From Azospirillum soli (GTDB lineage: Bacteria > Pseudomonadota > Alphaproteobacteria > Azospirillales > Azospirillaceae), in contig NZ_JAGINQ010000001.1 of the NCBI RefSeq assembly GCF_017876165.1, forward strand, positions 186,001 through 250,000: 64,000 bases of DNA, in the 5' to 3' direction. The notes beneath the pieces are model-generated. The model was not told the DNA's origin. It saw only the letters and a list, made by a program, of their open reading frames with translations, and did no database searches. Made by a program: the position numbers and the translations under genes. Each line of letters begins with the position of its first letter. Position 1 is the stretch's first letter. Below, in pieces: positions 16,843 to 25,925 of this stretch.

Positions 16843-18315
16843 ATGGGAGGAACCTTGATCGGTCGGAACACGCTCAGGCCGGTTTTCCACATCATCGGCA
16901 TTTTGCTGACCGTCGTCGGTCTCGGCATGCTTCTGCCGGCGGTGGCCGACGCCGCCGTGGGCAACCCCGACTGGACAGCCTTCGTCGGGGCAAGCGCCGC
17001 CACGCTGGCGGTCAGCGGCGGCATGGTGCTGGCGACCTCCAGCCGTGAACCGGAGCGCTTCACCGTCAAACAGCATTTCCTGCTGACGGTGCTGGCCTGG
17101 GTGATCCTCACGGGGTTCGGCGCCCTGCCCTTCATGATGTCGGCCGTGAAGCTGTCCTTCACGGACGCTTTTTTCGAGGCGATGTCCGGTCTTTCGACGA
17201 CCGGGGCCACGGTGATCGTGGGGCTGGACAACGCTCCGCCGGGCGTTCTGCTGTGGCGCGCGCTGCTCGCGTGGTTCGGCGGCGTCGGAATCATCGTCAT
17301 GGCCATCGCCATTCTGCCGGTTCTGCGGGTCGGCGGCATGCAGCTGTTCCGCACGGAGTCCTCGGATAAGAGCGACAAGCCCTTCGCCACCATCCAGGAC
17401 ACCGTTGGCGCCATCGCGCAGATCTATCTGGCTCTGACGGTTCTGGCGGCCATCGCCTTCCACCTCGCCGGGATGAACTGGTTCGACGCGATCTGCCACG
17501 CCATGGCGGCCATCGCGACGGCCGGCTTCTCCACCAAGGACGCCTCGATCGGGTGGTTCGATTCGCACGCCATCCTGTGGGTGGCGACCTTCAGCATGTT
17601 GAGCGGCGCCCTTCCGCTGACCTGGTACATCCGGTCGCTGCGCACCCCCCGCACCACGTTGTTCGGGGACAGCCAGGTGAACGCCCTGCTGATCGCGCTG
17701 GCGTTGTGCTGCGGCTCCATCGCGGCCTGGGCCCATCTGGTGGTCGGCATGCCCCTGTGGGACGCCCTGTCGCACAGCACGATGAACGTGACCTCGATGA
17801 TCACCACGACCGGCTTCGTGTCGGTCGATTATTCGACCTGGGGCGGTTTTCCGATTGTTGCGTTTTTCTTCTTTTTCTTCATCGGCGGCTGCACCGGATC
17901 GACCACCGGATCGATCAAGATTTTCCGCTGGCAGGTGCTGGCCCAGTCGATGCTGAACCAGATGCAGCGCATGCTGAAACCGCATCGCGTGCTGGTCCCG
18001 CTCTACCAAGGCAAGCCGCTGCCGGAGGAGGTCATCGGGTCGGTGATCAACTTCACCTTCGCCTACATGGCGGCCTTCGGCATCATCGCCTTGGTGCTGG
18101 CAGCCATGGGCATCGACTTCCTGACGGCGGCCAGTTCGTCGGCGGCCGCGCTGGGCGCCGTTGGGCCGGGCCTCGGCCCCATCGTCGGACCGGCGGGCAC
18201 CTACCAGCCGCTTCCCGACGCGGCGAAGTGGGTGCTGAGCTTCGCCATGCTGCTCGGCCGGCTGGAGGTCTTCACCGTGATGGTGCTGTTCCTGCCGACC
18301 TTCTGGCGGGATTGA
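16843..18315 (+). CDS. trkH: TrkH-family potassium uptake protein
   Basis: A 490-aa integral membrane protein of the Trk/Ktr superfamily that forms the K+ pore of the Trk system. Four membrane-pore-membrane repeats are visible with selectivity-filter glycines in SGLSTTGATV, ATAGFSTKD, ITTTGFVSVDY and an equivalent final pore region, and TESSDKSDKPFATIQDT lies in the cytosolic loop. The ATG used has GGAGG seven nt upstream; a TTG at 16855 with GGGAGG is an alternative. No trkA lies adjacent, so its regulatory partner is elsewhere. It is monocistronic, ended by the terminator at 18316-18350. Confidence 0.92.
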   Translation: MGGTLIGRNTLRPVFHIIGILLTVVGLGMLLPAVADAAVGNPDWTAFVGASAATLAVSGGMVLATSSREPERFTVKQHFLLTVLAWVILTGFGALPFMMSAVKLSFTDAFFEAMSGLSTTGATVIVGLDNAPPGVLLWRALLAWFGGVGIIVMAIAILPVLRVGGMQLFRTESSDKSDKPFATIQDTVGAIAQIYLALTVLAAIAFHLAGMNWFDAICHAMAAIATAGFSTKDASIGWFDSHAILWVATFSMLSGALPLTWYIRSLRTPRTTLFGDSQVNALLIALALCCGSIAAWAHLVVGMPLWDALSHSTMNVTSMITTTGFVSVDYSTWGGFPIVAFFFFFFIGGCTGSTTGSIKIFRWQVLAQSMLNQMQRMLKPHRVLVPLYQGKPLPEEVIGSVINFTFAYMAAFGIIALVLAAMGIDFLTAASSSAAALGAVGPGLGPIVGPAGTYQPLPDAAKWVLSFAMLLGRLEVFTVMVLFLPTFWRD

Positions 18316-18350
18316 GAAAAGGCCACGCCCTGGGGCGCGGCCTTTTTCTT
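18316..18350 (+). terminator. trkH terminator
   Basis: AAAAGGCC at 18317-18324 pairs with GGCCTTTT at 18339-18346, with a secondary CGCCC/GGGCG pairing inside. The plus-strand tail is TTTTTCTTT, directly after the trkH stop. Confidence 0.85.
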
Positions 18351-18374
18351 TGGAGCTTCAGCGTCTTTGACGTC

Positions 18375-19535
18375 TCAGCGTTTGAAGACCTCGGCCTTCA
18401 CCTGCCCGAAGGCCCAGTCGAGCCAGGGAAGCAGCGCCTCCATGTCGTCGTTCTCCACCGTGGCGCCCGCCCACAGGCGCAGGCCCGGAGGCGCGTCGCG
18501 GTAGGAACCGACGTCGAACGCGGCCTCCTCCTTCTCCAGCAGCGCCGCCAGATTCTTGGCGAAGTCAGCCTGCGCGGCGGGCGAAAGCCCGGTCACCTCC
18601 GGATCGGTGAAGCGCAGGCAGATCGCCGTGCAGGAGCGGATCGCCGGATCGGTGGCCAGGAAGCCGGCCCAGTCGCTTGTCTCCACCCACTCCGCGACGA
18701 TGCGCAGGTTCTGCTCCGACCGGCGGATCAGGTTCGGCAGGCCGCCGGCCGACAGGGCCCAGCGCAGGCTGTCGATGGCGTCCTCCACGCACAGCATGGA
18801 GGGGGTGTTGATGGTGTCGCCCTCGAAGATGCCGTCGATCAGCTTGCCGCCCTTGGTCAGGCGGAAGATCTTCGGCAGCGGCCGGTCGGGCTGGAAGCTC
18901 TCCAGCCGCTCCACGGCGCGCGGGCTCAGCACCAGCATGCCGTGCGCGGCCTCGCCGCCCAGCACCTTCTGCCAGGACCAGGTCGCCACGTCGATCTTGT
19001 GCCACGGGATGTCCATGGCGAAGGCGGCCGAGGTCGCGTCGCAGATCGACAGGCCCTGCCGGTCGTCCGGGATCCAGTCGGCGTTCGGCACCCGCACGCC
19101 CGAGGTCGTGCCGTTCCAGGTGAAGACCACGTCGTGGCTGAAATCGACCTGGGTCAGGTCCGGCAGCTCGCCGTAGGAGGCGGTGAGGATGCGGGCGTTC
19201 GCCAGCTTCAGCTGCTTGGTGACGTCGGTCACCCACTCCTTGCCGAAGCTCTCCCAGGCCAGCATGTCGACGCCGCGGGCGCCCAGCATCGACCACAGAG
19301 CCATCTCGACGGCGCCGGTGTCCGACGCGGGCACGATGCCGATGCGGTAGTCGCCGGGGATGGCCAGCACGGCGCGGGTCAGGTCGATGACCTCGCGCAG
19401 CTTCGCCTTGCCGGGCTTGGAGCGGTGCGAGCGGCCGAGCAGCGCGCCCTCCAGCGCCTCCAGCGACCAGCCGGGCCGCTTGGCGCAGGGGCCGGAGGAA
19501 AACAGCGGGTTCGACGGCCGGCGGGCGGGCTTCAT
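18375..19535 (-). CDS. serC: Phosphoserine aminotransferase
   Basis: A 386-aa PLP enzyme that converts 3-phosphohydroxypyruvate and glutamate to phosphoserine in serine biosynthesis. Visible features are the [11 protein letters not shown] start typical of the alphaproteobacterial class, [11 protein letters not shown], the Asp of ICDATSAAF binding the PLP ring, and the Schiff-base Lys in [10 protein letters not shown]. The start at 19535 has a very strong GGGGAGGAG site; a longer frame to 19607 lacks one. serA is not next to it. The preceding minus-strand gene is the BNR-repeat protein, 72 nt away. Confidence 0.92.
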   Translation of the reverse strand: MKPARRPSNPLFSSGPCAKRPGWSLEALEGALLGRSHRSKPGKAKLREVIDLTRAVLAIPGDYRIGIVPASDTGAVEMALWSMLGARGVDMLAWESFGKEWVTDVTKQLKLANARILTASYGELPDLTQVDFSHDVVFTWNGTTSGVRVPNADWIPDDRQGLSICDATSAAFAMDIPWHKIDVATWSWQKVLGGEAAHGMLVLSPRAVERLESFQPDRPLPKIFRLTKGGKLIDGIFEGDTINTPSMLCVEDAIDSLRWALSAGGLPNLIRRSEQNLRIVAEWVETSDWAGFLATDPAIRSCTAICLRFTDPEVTGLSPAAQADFAKNLAALLEKEEAAFDVGSYRDAPPGLRLWAGATVENDDMEALLPWLDWAFGQVKAEVFKR

Positions 19536-19607
19536 GGGGGCACTCCTCCCCGAAAGTGGAATCAGGTTACGGCGGCGGACGATAGGTCGCACACCCGCAA
19601 CCGTCAA

Positions 19608-20744
19608 TCATCCCAACACGCGCAGCAGGGTCGCCTCGATGTGCCGGATCCCCTCGGCGTCGCAGATGTAGTAGCAGACCGCCACGCGCCCGTCGGCCAG
19701 CACCGTCGCCCAGGGATAGCCCACGTCCGGCGACGGCGCGTCGTCGCGGATGACGAACTCCGGCGCGTCGTCCAGCAATTCCTTATACGGATCCCACACC
19801 CGCGCGCGGACGCCGAAAGGCTGGTGACGGTAGCCGTAGACGACCAGCAGCCGCCCGTCCGGCAGCGGGCAGGCGTCGTAAGGGTGGCCGATGACCGAAT
19901 GGGTCTGCCACGGCTCCCACGTCTTCCCCAGGTCGCGTGACAGCGACGTAACCAGATGGTCGCCGTGCCCGGTGGTGCGGTGGAAGGCGATCAGGCGCCC
20001 GTCCTCGGTCAGGTGCAGCGCCGTCTCGCAGAAACCGGCCTTACCCTCGGCATCGCGCGCGATGATGCTGCGCAACTCCCAGCTCTCGCCCCGGTCCCGG
20101 GAGGCGAACAGGTAGCTGGTGTAGGGGCCGCCCGTGTAGGTCGCCATCAGCAGCGTGCCGTCCGGCGCCTCCACCGCGCGCCCGCGCACGGCCCCGCCCA
20201 GCATCGGGCGCACGCCCGGCACGATGGGGCCTTGGTCCGGCAACTCAGGCAGATACTTGTGCGGCGACCATGTCCGGCCGCCATCGTCGCTGTAGCGGGT
20301 GCAGCCGCCCCAGAACAGAAACATGGCGCCCGTCGCCTCCGGGCTGCCGAAGAAGTAAACGCCTTTCTCCTTCAACCGCGCCGCATGCCGCGCCGACATC
20401 GGGTACCAGCAGAAGCTACCCATCACGATGCGGCCGGAGCGCAGCACCAGCAGGTTGGCGTCCTGGTCGCCCGCCTCCGGGTCCACGGGCAGCGCCTGCG
20501 GCTCGCCGACCGTCTCGAAGTCCGGCGAGAAGCGCTGGATCACGAGGTGCGAGCGCGAATCGACGTGGTCCACGCTGTCGAAGTCGTTGCCGCCCTCCTC
20601 CGGCGCGCCGTGCAGCCAGCGGTAGTCGCGGGCGCGCCGAAAGGCCACCAGCACCGTGCCGTCGGCCAGCGTCGCGGCCGAGGGGAAGGCGGAGTAGAAG
20701 CGGCGCTCGCTGTAGACGACGCGGTGCGAGAGGATTTCGAGCAT
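19608..20744 (-). CDS. BNR/Asp-box repeat protein (sialidase-like beta-propeller)
   Basis: A 378-aa protein with repeated Asp-box motifs (SDDGGRTW, SRDRGESW, SRDLGKTW), as in exo-alpha-sialidases and related six-bladed propellers. No signal peptide is visible, so it is probably cytoplasmic, which argues against a classical secreted sialidase. Arg residues that would form a sialic-acid triad (VAFRRARDYRW, HRTTGHGD, YGYRHQPFGVRAR) are present but not proof. The ATG at 20744 is preferred over a TTG at 20756. It is divergent from a radical SAM enzyme and ahead of serC. Similar proteins occur in carbohydrate catabolic clusters; the substrate is unknown. Confidence 0.7.
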   Translation of the reverse strand: MLEILSHRVVYSERRFYSAFPSAATLADGTVLVAFRRARDYRWLHGAPEEGGNDFDSVDHVDSRSHLVIQRFSPDFETVGEPQALPVDPEAGDQDANLLVLRSGRIVMGSFCWYPMSARHAARLKEKGVYFFGSPEATGAMFLFWGGCTRYSDDGGRTWSPHKYLPELPDQGPIVPGVRPMLGGAVRGRAVEAPDGTLLMATYTGGPYTSYLFASRDRGESWELRSIIARDAEGKAGFCETALHLTEDGRLIAFHRTTGHGDHLVTSLSRDLGKTWEPWQTHSVIGHPYDACPLPDGRLLVVYGYRHQPFGVRARVWDPYKELLDDAPEFVIRDDAPSPDVGYPWATVLADGRVAVCYYICDAEGIRHIEATLLRVLG

Positions 20745-20901
20745 GGGACGAGACAACCCCGTTCGCGCGCCCGTACCATCGGGTGCGTTCCGGTTTCCGT
20801 TGTCCCGCCAATTGCATGAATGATTCCTTTACGGTCGTCGTGATCCCCTGATAGTCACACTTGGTTATCCCATCGGGCAGCAACTTCCGGCGACCACGGT
20901 C

Positions 20902-21903
20902 ATGAGCGAATCGACGACGGCGAACATTCCCTACGGCCGCCACCGGGAACGCAACGACCTGTCCCAGGTCCTGCCGCTGTCCACGCCCTTTTCCTTGCTG
21001 ATCGACCCGTCGAACGGCTGCAACTTCCGTTGCGTGTTCTGCGCCACGGGGGAACCGGATCTGCTGAAAAAGATCGGCCGGCCGCGCGGGGCGATGAAGT
21101 TCGACCTGTTCCGCAAGATCGTGGACGACCTCGCCGCCTTCGACGCGCCGCTGAAGTCGGTTCATCTCTACAAGGACGGCGAACCGCTGGTGAACCCGCG
21201 CGTGGACCACATGGTCCACCTGCTGAAGGCGCGCGGTCTGGCCCGCCATGTGGAGATGACCAGCAACGGCTCCCTGCTGACACGGGAACGGGCTGACGCG
21301 CTGCTGGACGCCGGGCTCGACGCCATGCGGGTGTCGGTCTACGGAGCCAGCGACGCCATGTACAAGCGCGTCACGCGCAAGTTCGACTCATTCCAGACGG
21401 TCGTGGACAACGTCGCCTACCTGCACCGCCGCAAAACGGAGCTTGGCCGCGACTTCCACCTACACTGCAAGATCATCAACGTAGAGTTGACCGCCGAGGA
21501 GCGGCAGACCTTCATCGACACCTTCAGCCCGATCAGCGACAGCATCTTCGTCCACCCGCTGCACGGGCAGGCGCTGGCCGAGGAGAGCGGCTTTGCTGCC
21601 GCCCCCGACACCGCGCGCAAGGTCTGTTCGGAGCCGTTCCTGAAACTCGCCATCAACTTCAACGGCGAGGTGTCGGTCTGCTGCGCCGACTGGCGCATGG
21701 CGACCATCGTCGGCAACGTCGCCGAGGAACCGCTGATCGACATTTGGAACGGCGAGCGGCTGCGCGCCTTCCGCCTGACCCATCTGGAAGGCCGCCGCGA
21801 CGAACTTCCCGCCTGCCGCGATTGCAGCTACGTGCAGACCCTGCCCGCCGACAACAACCTCGACCTCTTCGCGGCGGAACTGATCGCGAAGTATCGCGCC
21901 TGA
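20902..21903 (+). CDS. Radical SAM/SPASM-domain enzyme
   Basis: This 333-aa protein has the CX3CX2C Fe-S cluster motif CNFRCVFC (Cys40, 44, 47) of radical SAM enzymes, the HLYKDGEPLVNP and MTSNGSLLT segments typical of the fold, and a C-terminal SPASM-like set of cysteines (KVCSEPF, SVCCADW, CRDCSY) for auxiliary clusters. SPASM enzymes modify peptides or carbohydrate-derived substrates; the target here is not encoded beside it. It is transcribed away from the BNR protein and followed by a hairpin. No good ribosome site precedes the ATG. Confidence 0.85.
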   Translation: MSESTTANIPYGRHRERNDLSQVLPLSTPFSLLIDPSNGCNFRCVFCATGEPDLLKKIGRPRGAMKFDLFRKIVDDLAAFDAPLKSVHLYKDGEPLVNPRVDHMVHLLKARGLARHVEMTSNGSLLTRERADALLDAGLDAMRVSVYGASDAMYKRVTRKFDSFQTVVDNVAYLHRRKTELGRDFHLHCKIINVELTAEERQTFIDTFSPISDSIFVHPLHGQALAEESGFAAAPDTARKVCSEPFLKLAINFNGEVSVCCADWRMATIVGNVAEEPLIDIWNGERLRAFRLTHLEGRRDELPACRDCSYVQTLPADNNLDLFAAELIAKYRA

Positions 21904-21907
21904 ATCC

Positions 21908-21928
21908 CTCTCCCGAGGCGGGGGAGAG
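21908..21928. terminator. Hairpin between radical SAM and MaoC genes
   Basis: CTCTCCC/GGGAGAG stem with a GC-rich loop, just after the radical SAM stop and 8 nt before the convergent MaoC stop. The plus-strand tail AAATTTATTA is only weakly T-rich. Confidence 0.5.
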
Positions 21929-21935
21929 AAATTTA

Positions 21936-22385
21936 TTATGCCGCCCCGCGCGCCGCCACAAGGTGGTTGAGCGTGATGGTCATCACCTCTTCCCCGTGCT
22001 GGTTCAGCGTGGTGTAGGCAAGACGCACCGTGCCCCGGTCCCCACGGCGGGACGGCATGGTCTCCTTCACCTCGACTCGGACGCGCAGCGTGTCGCCGGG
22101 GCGCACCGGGCGCAGCCAGCGCAGCTCATCGCCGCCGGAGCCGCCCAGGCTCGTGCCCGTGATGGCGCCGGTGTCGCGGAACAGGCGGAAGGTGAGAGAC
22201 AGCGTGTGAAAGCCACTGGCGATCAGCCCGCCGAACGGCCCCTCGGCGGCGGCCACCGCGTTGATGTGGAAGGGCTGCGGATCGAAACGCTGGGCGAAAT
22301 CCATGATCTGGCTGTCTGTGACCGTCGCCCCTTCGGTCTCGATCACGTCGCCGACGTGGAAATCCTCGAAATACCGCCCGGCCAT
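21936..22385 (-). CDS. MaoC-family hydratase-like protein
   Basis: A 149-aa single hot-dog domain of the MaoC/R-hydratase group. YFEDFHVGDVIETEGATVTD at the N-terminus and FDPQPFHINAVAA (with the catalytic Asp and His of the hydratase motif) followed by GGLIASGFHT are diagnostic. Such enzymes hydrate enoyl-CoA or related thioesters, or act on unsaturated acids. The ATG at 22385 has GGGGAGG upstream. The GNAT gene lies 20 nt upstream in the same direction, suggesting co-transcription. The substrate is not evident. Confidence 0.85.
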   Translation of the reverse strand: MAGRYFEDFHVGDVIETEGATVTDSQIMDFAQRFDPQPFHINAVAAAEGPFGGLIASGFHTLSLTFRLFRDTGAITGTSLGGSGGDELRWLRPVRPGDTLRVRVEVKETMPSRRGDRGTVRLAYTTLNQHGEEVMTITLNHLVAARGAA

Positions 22386-22405
22386 GCCCCTCCCCTTTCT
22401 GGTTC

Positions 22406-22876
22406 TCAGACGGCGCGCTCGTGATAACGGGCGCCGCACAGGGGCTTTGTAACGTAAGGGGCAACCTCGCGAAAACCCAGCGCTTGGTAAAGGGTCCGCG
22501 CCGCCTGCATGGAGGTCAGCGTCTCCAGCCGCAAGGCCCGGTGGCCCGCCGCCTTTGCCGCGTCCAGCGCCGCCTCCGCCAGGGCACGCCCCACCCGGCC
22601 GCGCCGGAAGGCCGGACGCACGAACAGCCGGCGCATTTCGGCCGTCCCGTCGCCGAGCGGCCGGACGCCGACGACGCCCGTCGGCCGACCGTCCACGAAG
22701 GCCAGCAGCAGCGCGCCCTCCGGCCCGGCGTAGATTCCCGGCAACCCGTCCAGCTCCGCCTGGAATCCGGCGAAGCAGGGCGAGTTGTCCTGCGACCGCT
22801 CATACTCCCGGAACAGCGCCCGCACCTCGTCGAGATCGGCGGCTGTCCGGGCAGAGCGGATCGTGGGTTCAGACAT
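22406..22876 (-). CDS. GNAT-family N-acetyltransferase
   Basis: A 156-aa GNAT fold: an N-terminal strand-helix, then MRRLFVRPAFRRGRVGRALAE, the acetyl-CoA pyrophosphate-binding RxxGxG/A loop, and LYQALGFREVAPY at the end. Its start overlaps the stop of phzF by 8 nt, so the two are translationally coupled. The acceptor substrate is unknown. Confidence 0.85.
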   Translation of the reverse strand: MSEPTIRSARTAADLDEVRALFREYERSQDNSPCFAGFQAELDGLPGIYAGPEGALLLAFVDGRPTGVVGVRPLGDGTAEMRRLFVRPAFRRGRVGRALAEAALDAAKAAGHRALRLETLTSMQAARTLYQALGFREVAPYVTKPLCGARYHERAV

Positions 22877-23660
22877 GAATAGCGCCTTCCAGGTAGAGCA
22901 CGGCCTTGCCCGCGATCTTCACCCGGTCACCGGCCAGCTCACAAGTCAGCACCCCGCCGCGCGCCGAGACCTGCCGGGCCTCCATGCGGTTCTTGCCCAG
23001 CCGCCCGGCCCAATAGGGAATCAGCGTGCAATGGGCCGAACCGGTCACCGGATCCTCCGGTATGCCGCCGGCCGGCGCGAAGAAGCGCGACACGAAGTCC
23101 ACGCCACCCGTGCCCGGCGCCGTGACACACACGGCAAAGGCATCCACGCGGGTCAGCGCGCTCATGTCCGGAGCCAGCGTCCGCACCGCCGCCTCGTCCT
23201 CATAGACGACCAGCAGGTCGCGGGACTTCAGAACCGCGACCGGTTCCGGCCCGCCGAGCGCCTCCAGCAGACCCGCCGGCGGTACGGCCAGCGGTTCCGG
23301 CGGGCGGTTCGGGAAGTCGAGCGTGAAGAGGTCGCCGTCGCGGGTCACGGTCAGGGAACCGGCCTTGCGCGTGGTGAACTCCCACCGGGACCGGCCGGGC
23401 TCGACGACCGTCGCCAGAACGAAGGCCGTGGCCAGCGTGGCGTGGCCGCACAGGTCGACCTCCTCCGTCGGCGTGAACCAGCGCAATTCGTGCCCATCGC
23501 CCTTGCGGACGAAGAAGGCGGTCTCCGCGAGGTTGTTCTCCGCCGCGATCGCCTGGAGCGTCGCGTCGGGCAGCCAGGATTCCAACGGGACCACCGCCGC
23601 CGGGTTGCCGGCGAAGACGGCGTCAGTGAAGGCATCGACCTGATAGATGGGCAGGCGCAT
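22869..23660 (-). CDS. PhzF-family isomerase/epimerase
   Basis: This 263-aa protein belongs to the PhzF/diaminopimelate-epimerase-like fold. It starts YQVDAFTDAVFAGNPAAVV and contains ENNLAETAFF (general acid/base Glu46), LCGHATLATAF and EDPVTGSAHCTL, all conserved in PhzF enzymes. Many such genes exist outside phenazine clusters and no other phenazine gene lies here, so its reaction is unknown. It overlaps the GNAT gene downstream by 8 nt. Confidence 0.88.
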   Translation of the reverse strand: MRLPIYQVDAFTDAVFAGNPAAVVPLESWLPDATLQAIAAENNLAETAFFVRKGDGHELRWFTPTEEVDLCGHATLATAFVLATVVEPGRSRWEFTTRKAGSLTVTRDGDLFTLDFPNRPPEPLAVPPAGLLEALGGPEPVAVLKSRDLLVVYEDEAAVRTLAPDMSALTRVDAFAVCVTAPGTGGVDFVSRFFAPAGGIPEDPVTGSAHCTLIPYWAGRLGKNRMEARQVSARGGVLTCELAGDRVKIAGKAVLYLEGAIHV

Positions 23661-23699
23661 CGCGGTGATCCTTAGATTGCTTTCTCGGCCGGATTGCCG

Positions 23700-24113
23700 T
23701 TACGGCTTCTCGGTGAAGAGGAAGGCGCGCTCGTGCCGCTCCATCTCCGCCTGCTCGTAGAAGGTGACGGCCTTGGGCGCGGACAGGAGAAGGCACATGG
23801 TGCCCTCCCCCACCGCAGCGCGGGTGCGGCGCATCAACTCCTTGCCGATGCCGCGCCCCTGAAAGGCCTGATCCACCGCAAGGTCGGACAGGTAGCAGCA
23901 GTAGACGAAGTCGGTGACCGAGCGCGCGACCCCGACCAGCACCCCGTCCACACGGGCGGAAATGGTCAGGTCGGCGTTCCGCAGCATCGCCTCGACGCGC
24001 AGGCGATCCGCCACGGGCCGGCGCTCGGCCAGCCCGGAACGGTGCAGCACATCGATGAACTCGTCCGCCGACAGGTCCGGCTCGACCGCATAGACGACAG
24101 AATCGCTGCTCAC
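23700..24113 (-). CDS. GNAT-family N-acetyltransferase
   Basis: A 137-aa protein starting from a GTG at 24113 with a GGAGTGATTTG ribosome site; a longer ATG frame to 24158 would overlap the DUF1127 gene. The acetyl-CoA motif is DLAVDQAFQGRGIGKELMRRTR, and the C-terminal KAVTFYEQAEMERHERAF is typical of the family. It lies 4 nt after the DUF1127 gene and 39 nt before phzF, so it may belong to one transcription unit with them. Substrate unknown. Confidence 0.82.
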   Translation of the reverse strand: MSSDSVVYAVEPDLSADEFIDVLHRSGLAERRPVADRLRVEAMLRNADLTISARVDGVLVGVARSVTDFVYCCYLSDLAVDQAFQGRGIGKELMRRTRAAVGEGTMCLLLSAPKAVTFYEQAEMERHERAFLFTEKP

Positions 24114-24117
24114 CAAA

Positions 24118-24366
24118 TCACTCCTTCCAGAAGGGCTTGCGGACCTCCGCCTCGACATCCGCCCGGCTCAGGCCGATGTCCTTCAGCAGATGATCGTCCA
24201 ACCGCATCAGCGCCTGACGCTGCCGCCAGCGCTCATAGGTGCCGAACGCGTGGTCCAGCGCTTTCCACACGGGGCGGATGCCGACGGCGAGGACGCGCGC
24301 GATGGCCCGGGCATAGGCCGTGAACGAGGTCGATCCGGTGGAGCGGGTCGCTTCGGTGGTGCGCAT
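24118..24366 (-). CDS. DUF1127 small basic protein
   Basis: An 82-aa protein ending in the YjiS/DUF1127 motif (YERWRQRQALMRLDDHLLKDIGLSRADVEAEV). DUF1127 proteins in Alphaproteobacteria are arginine-rich and can act in RNA turnover or phosphate and carbon metabolism; here the first 35 residues form an extra N-terminal segment. A GGAGG site precedes the ATG. The 4-nt gap to the GNAT gene suggests coupling. Confidence 0.85.
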   Translation of the reverse strand: MRTTEATRSTGSTSFTAYARAIARVLAVGIRPVWKALDHAFGTYERWRQRQALMRLDDHLLKDIGLSRADVEAEVRKPFWKE

Positions 24367-24455
24367 GGGAAACCTCCATCGTCAAAACATTCGGCCCCGA
24401 ACAATCGAGACAATGCCGATTATGGAGGTGCAATCTCGCCGGTCAATGTCATTAT

Positions 24456-24465
24456 TGTCACCATT
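24456..24465. promoter_or_regulatory. TGTCACCATT decamer also present in the MocR operator region
   Basis: This 10-mer, 90-100 nt upstream of the DUF1127 gene, is identical to the one in the palindrome in front of the MocR-type regulator at 27974-27983. It could be a shared binding site, or chance. Confidence 0.25.
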
Positions 24466-24531
24466 ACATTTCCGATGTCGGATGTATCTTCCGCGCAACA
24501 CCCGGTTGGATTGCCCCATCGGGAGTGCAAG

Positions 24532-24568
24532 AAAAAAGCCCCTCCCCCGCGAACGGGAGAGGGGCTTT
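24532..24568 (-). terminator. Terminator of the Bax-inhibitor-1 gene
   Basis: AGCCCCTCCCCC pairs with GGGAGAGGGGCT with one mismatch. On the minus strand the stem is followed by TTTTTTCTTG, a strong T-run, 27 nt after the BI-1 stop. Confidence 0.85.
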
Positions 24569-24594
24569 CGGCCTAACCTGGGAGGGACGGGCCG

Positions 24595-25323
24595 TTACTC
24601 GTCGCGCTGTCCCATGAGCTGCATGAGCATCTGGAACAGGTTGATGAAGTTCAGGTAGAGCGAGAGGGCGCCCATGACGGCCAGCTTGGTGTTGGTCTCA
24701 TGGCCGTAATGCTCGGCGTACTCTTCCTTGATGCGCTGGGTGTCGTAGGCGGTCAGGCCGGTGAAGATGACGACGCCGATCACCGAGATGGCGAACTGCA
24801 GGGCGCTGGAGCCGACGAAGATGTTGACCAGCCCGGCGATGACGATGCCGATCAGGCCCATCATCAGGAACGAGCCCATCTTCGACAGGTCGGCCTTGGT
24901 GGTGTAGCCGTACAGGCTCATCGCCGCGAACATGGCGGCGGTGATGAAGAACACGCGCGCCACGCTGGCCCCGGTGAAGACCAGCAGGATCGAGGCCATC
25001 GACACGCCCATGACCGCGCAGAAGGCCCAGAACAGGCCCTGCAGGCCGGACGCCGACATGCGCTCGAAGCGCCAGGACAGCACCATGACGAAGGCCAGCG
25101 GCGCCAGCATCACCACCCACTTCAGCGGCGTGGTGAAGATCGGCACGTACAGCGCCGGCGTGCTGGCGACGAAGAACGCCACCAGACCGGTCAGCCCGAG
25201 GCCCAGCATCATGAAGTTGTAGACCCGCAGCATGTGCTTGCGCAGGCCCTCGTCGAACACCGCGCGGTCCACGGTGGGCGCGGCGGTGCCCCACTGGTTC
25301 TGATTGGGGTACTGGTTGAACAT
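24595..25323 (-). CDS. Bax inhibitor-1/YccA-family membrane protein
   Basis: A 242-aa protein with seven predicted membrane helices (NFMMLGLGLTGLVAFFVA, LKWVVMLAPLAFVMVLSW, FFITAAMFAAMSLYGY and others) and the family motif AYDTQRIKEEYAEHYG in the C-terminal part. Bacterial members are channel-like membrane proteins; E. coli YccA modulates FtsH. The ATG at 25323 has GAGGGAAC upstream. TerB is the next gene upstream in the same direction. Confidence 0.9.
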   Translation of the reverse strand: MFNQYPNQNQWGTAAPTVDRAVFDEGLRKHMLRVYNFMMLGLGLTGLVAFFVASTPALYVPIFTTPLKWVVMLAPLAFVMVLSWRFERMSASGLQGLFWAFCAVMGVSMASILLVFTGASVARVFFITAAMFAAMSLYGYTTKADLSKMGSFLMMGLIGIVIAGLVNIFVGSSALQFAISVIGVVIFTGLTAYDTQRIKEEYAEHYGHETNTKLAVMGALSLYLNFINLFQMLMQLMGQRDE

Positions 25324-25357
25324 CGGAAGTTCCCTCGTTTGCTTCCCCAAGCTAACG

Positions 25358-25867
25358 TCAGCGCAGTCCGGTCAGAGAAACCTGGAAGCCCGGCTGGTTG
25401 CTCGGGTGATTGGCGTTGGTGAAGACCGACCGGTCGTTCTTCAGCATGACGACCTCGAAGAACGGGCGGAAACGCTCGTCCGAGATGCCGAAGGCATGCT
25501 GGAACTTGGCGATCAGCTCCTGCTCCTGAATCTCCGGCTGGCCATCCGACAGGGCGCTGTCCACCATGTTGCAGAGGATGCACATCTTCTGCGCATCGCT
25601 CAGGATCGGCGTGACCTCGGCCAGGAACGTGTCGGGCGAGTTGCGGCGGACATACTGGACGGCCTTGTCGAGCAGGGCGCGGTTGTTGGCGCCGACGCCG
25701 ATGCCGCCGCCCTGGCTCTCGCCGCCCAGCACGGACAGCAGATGTCCCACTTCCTCGTTGTCCATCTCGCCATCCGCACCCATGCAGTAGATGAGCGAGG
25801 TGGCGAAGGCGAGGTGCGGCGTCATCTTATCGCCGACGTCGCTGCGGAACATGTCGAACAGACCCAT
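25358..25867 (-). CDS. TerB-family tellurite-resistance-like protein
   Basis: A 169-aa soluble helical protein. The segment FATSLIYCMGADGEMDNEEVGHLLSVLGGES is the acidic, metal-binding-like N-terminal part of the TerB fold; the rest is helical with three Cys (Cys57-type YCMGADG and ILCNMVD). It starts at an ATG with a GGAG site. It sits between TerC and the BI-1 protein, all on the minus strand, spaced 58 and 34 nt apart, so the three probably form an operon for membrane or metal stress. Confidence 0.8.
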   Translation of the reverse strand: MGLFDMFRSDVGDKMTPHLAFATSLIYCMGADGEMDNEEVGHLLSVLGGESQGGGIGVGANNRALLDKAVQYVRRNSPDTFLAEVTPILSDAQKMCILCNMVDSALSDGQPEIQEQELIAKFQHAFGISDERFRPFFEVVMLKNDRSVFTNANHPSNQPGFQVSLTGLR

Positions 25868-25925
25868 GGGGTAAAAGCTCCGTAATATGATTGTCGGTGG
25901 AAAGGGTTGGTCGGTGGCTGGCCGT

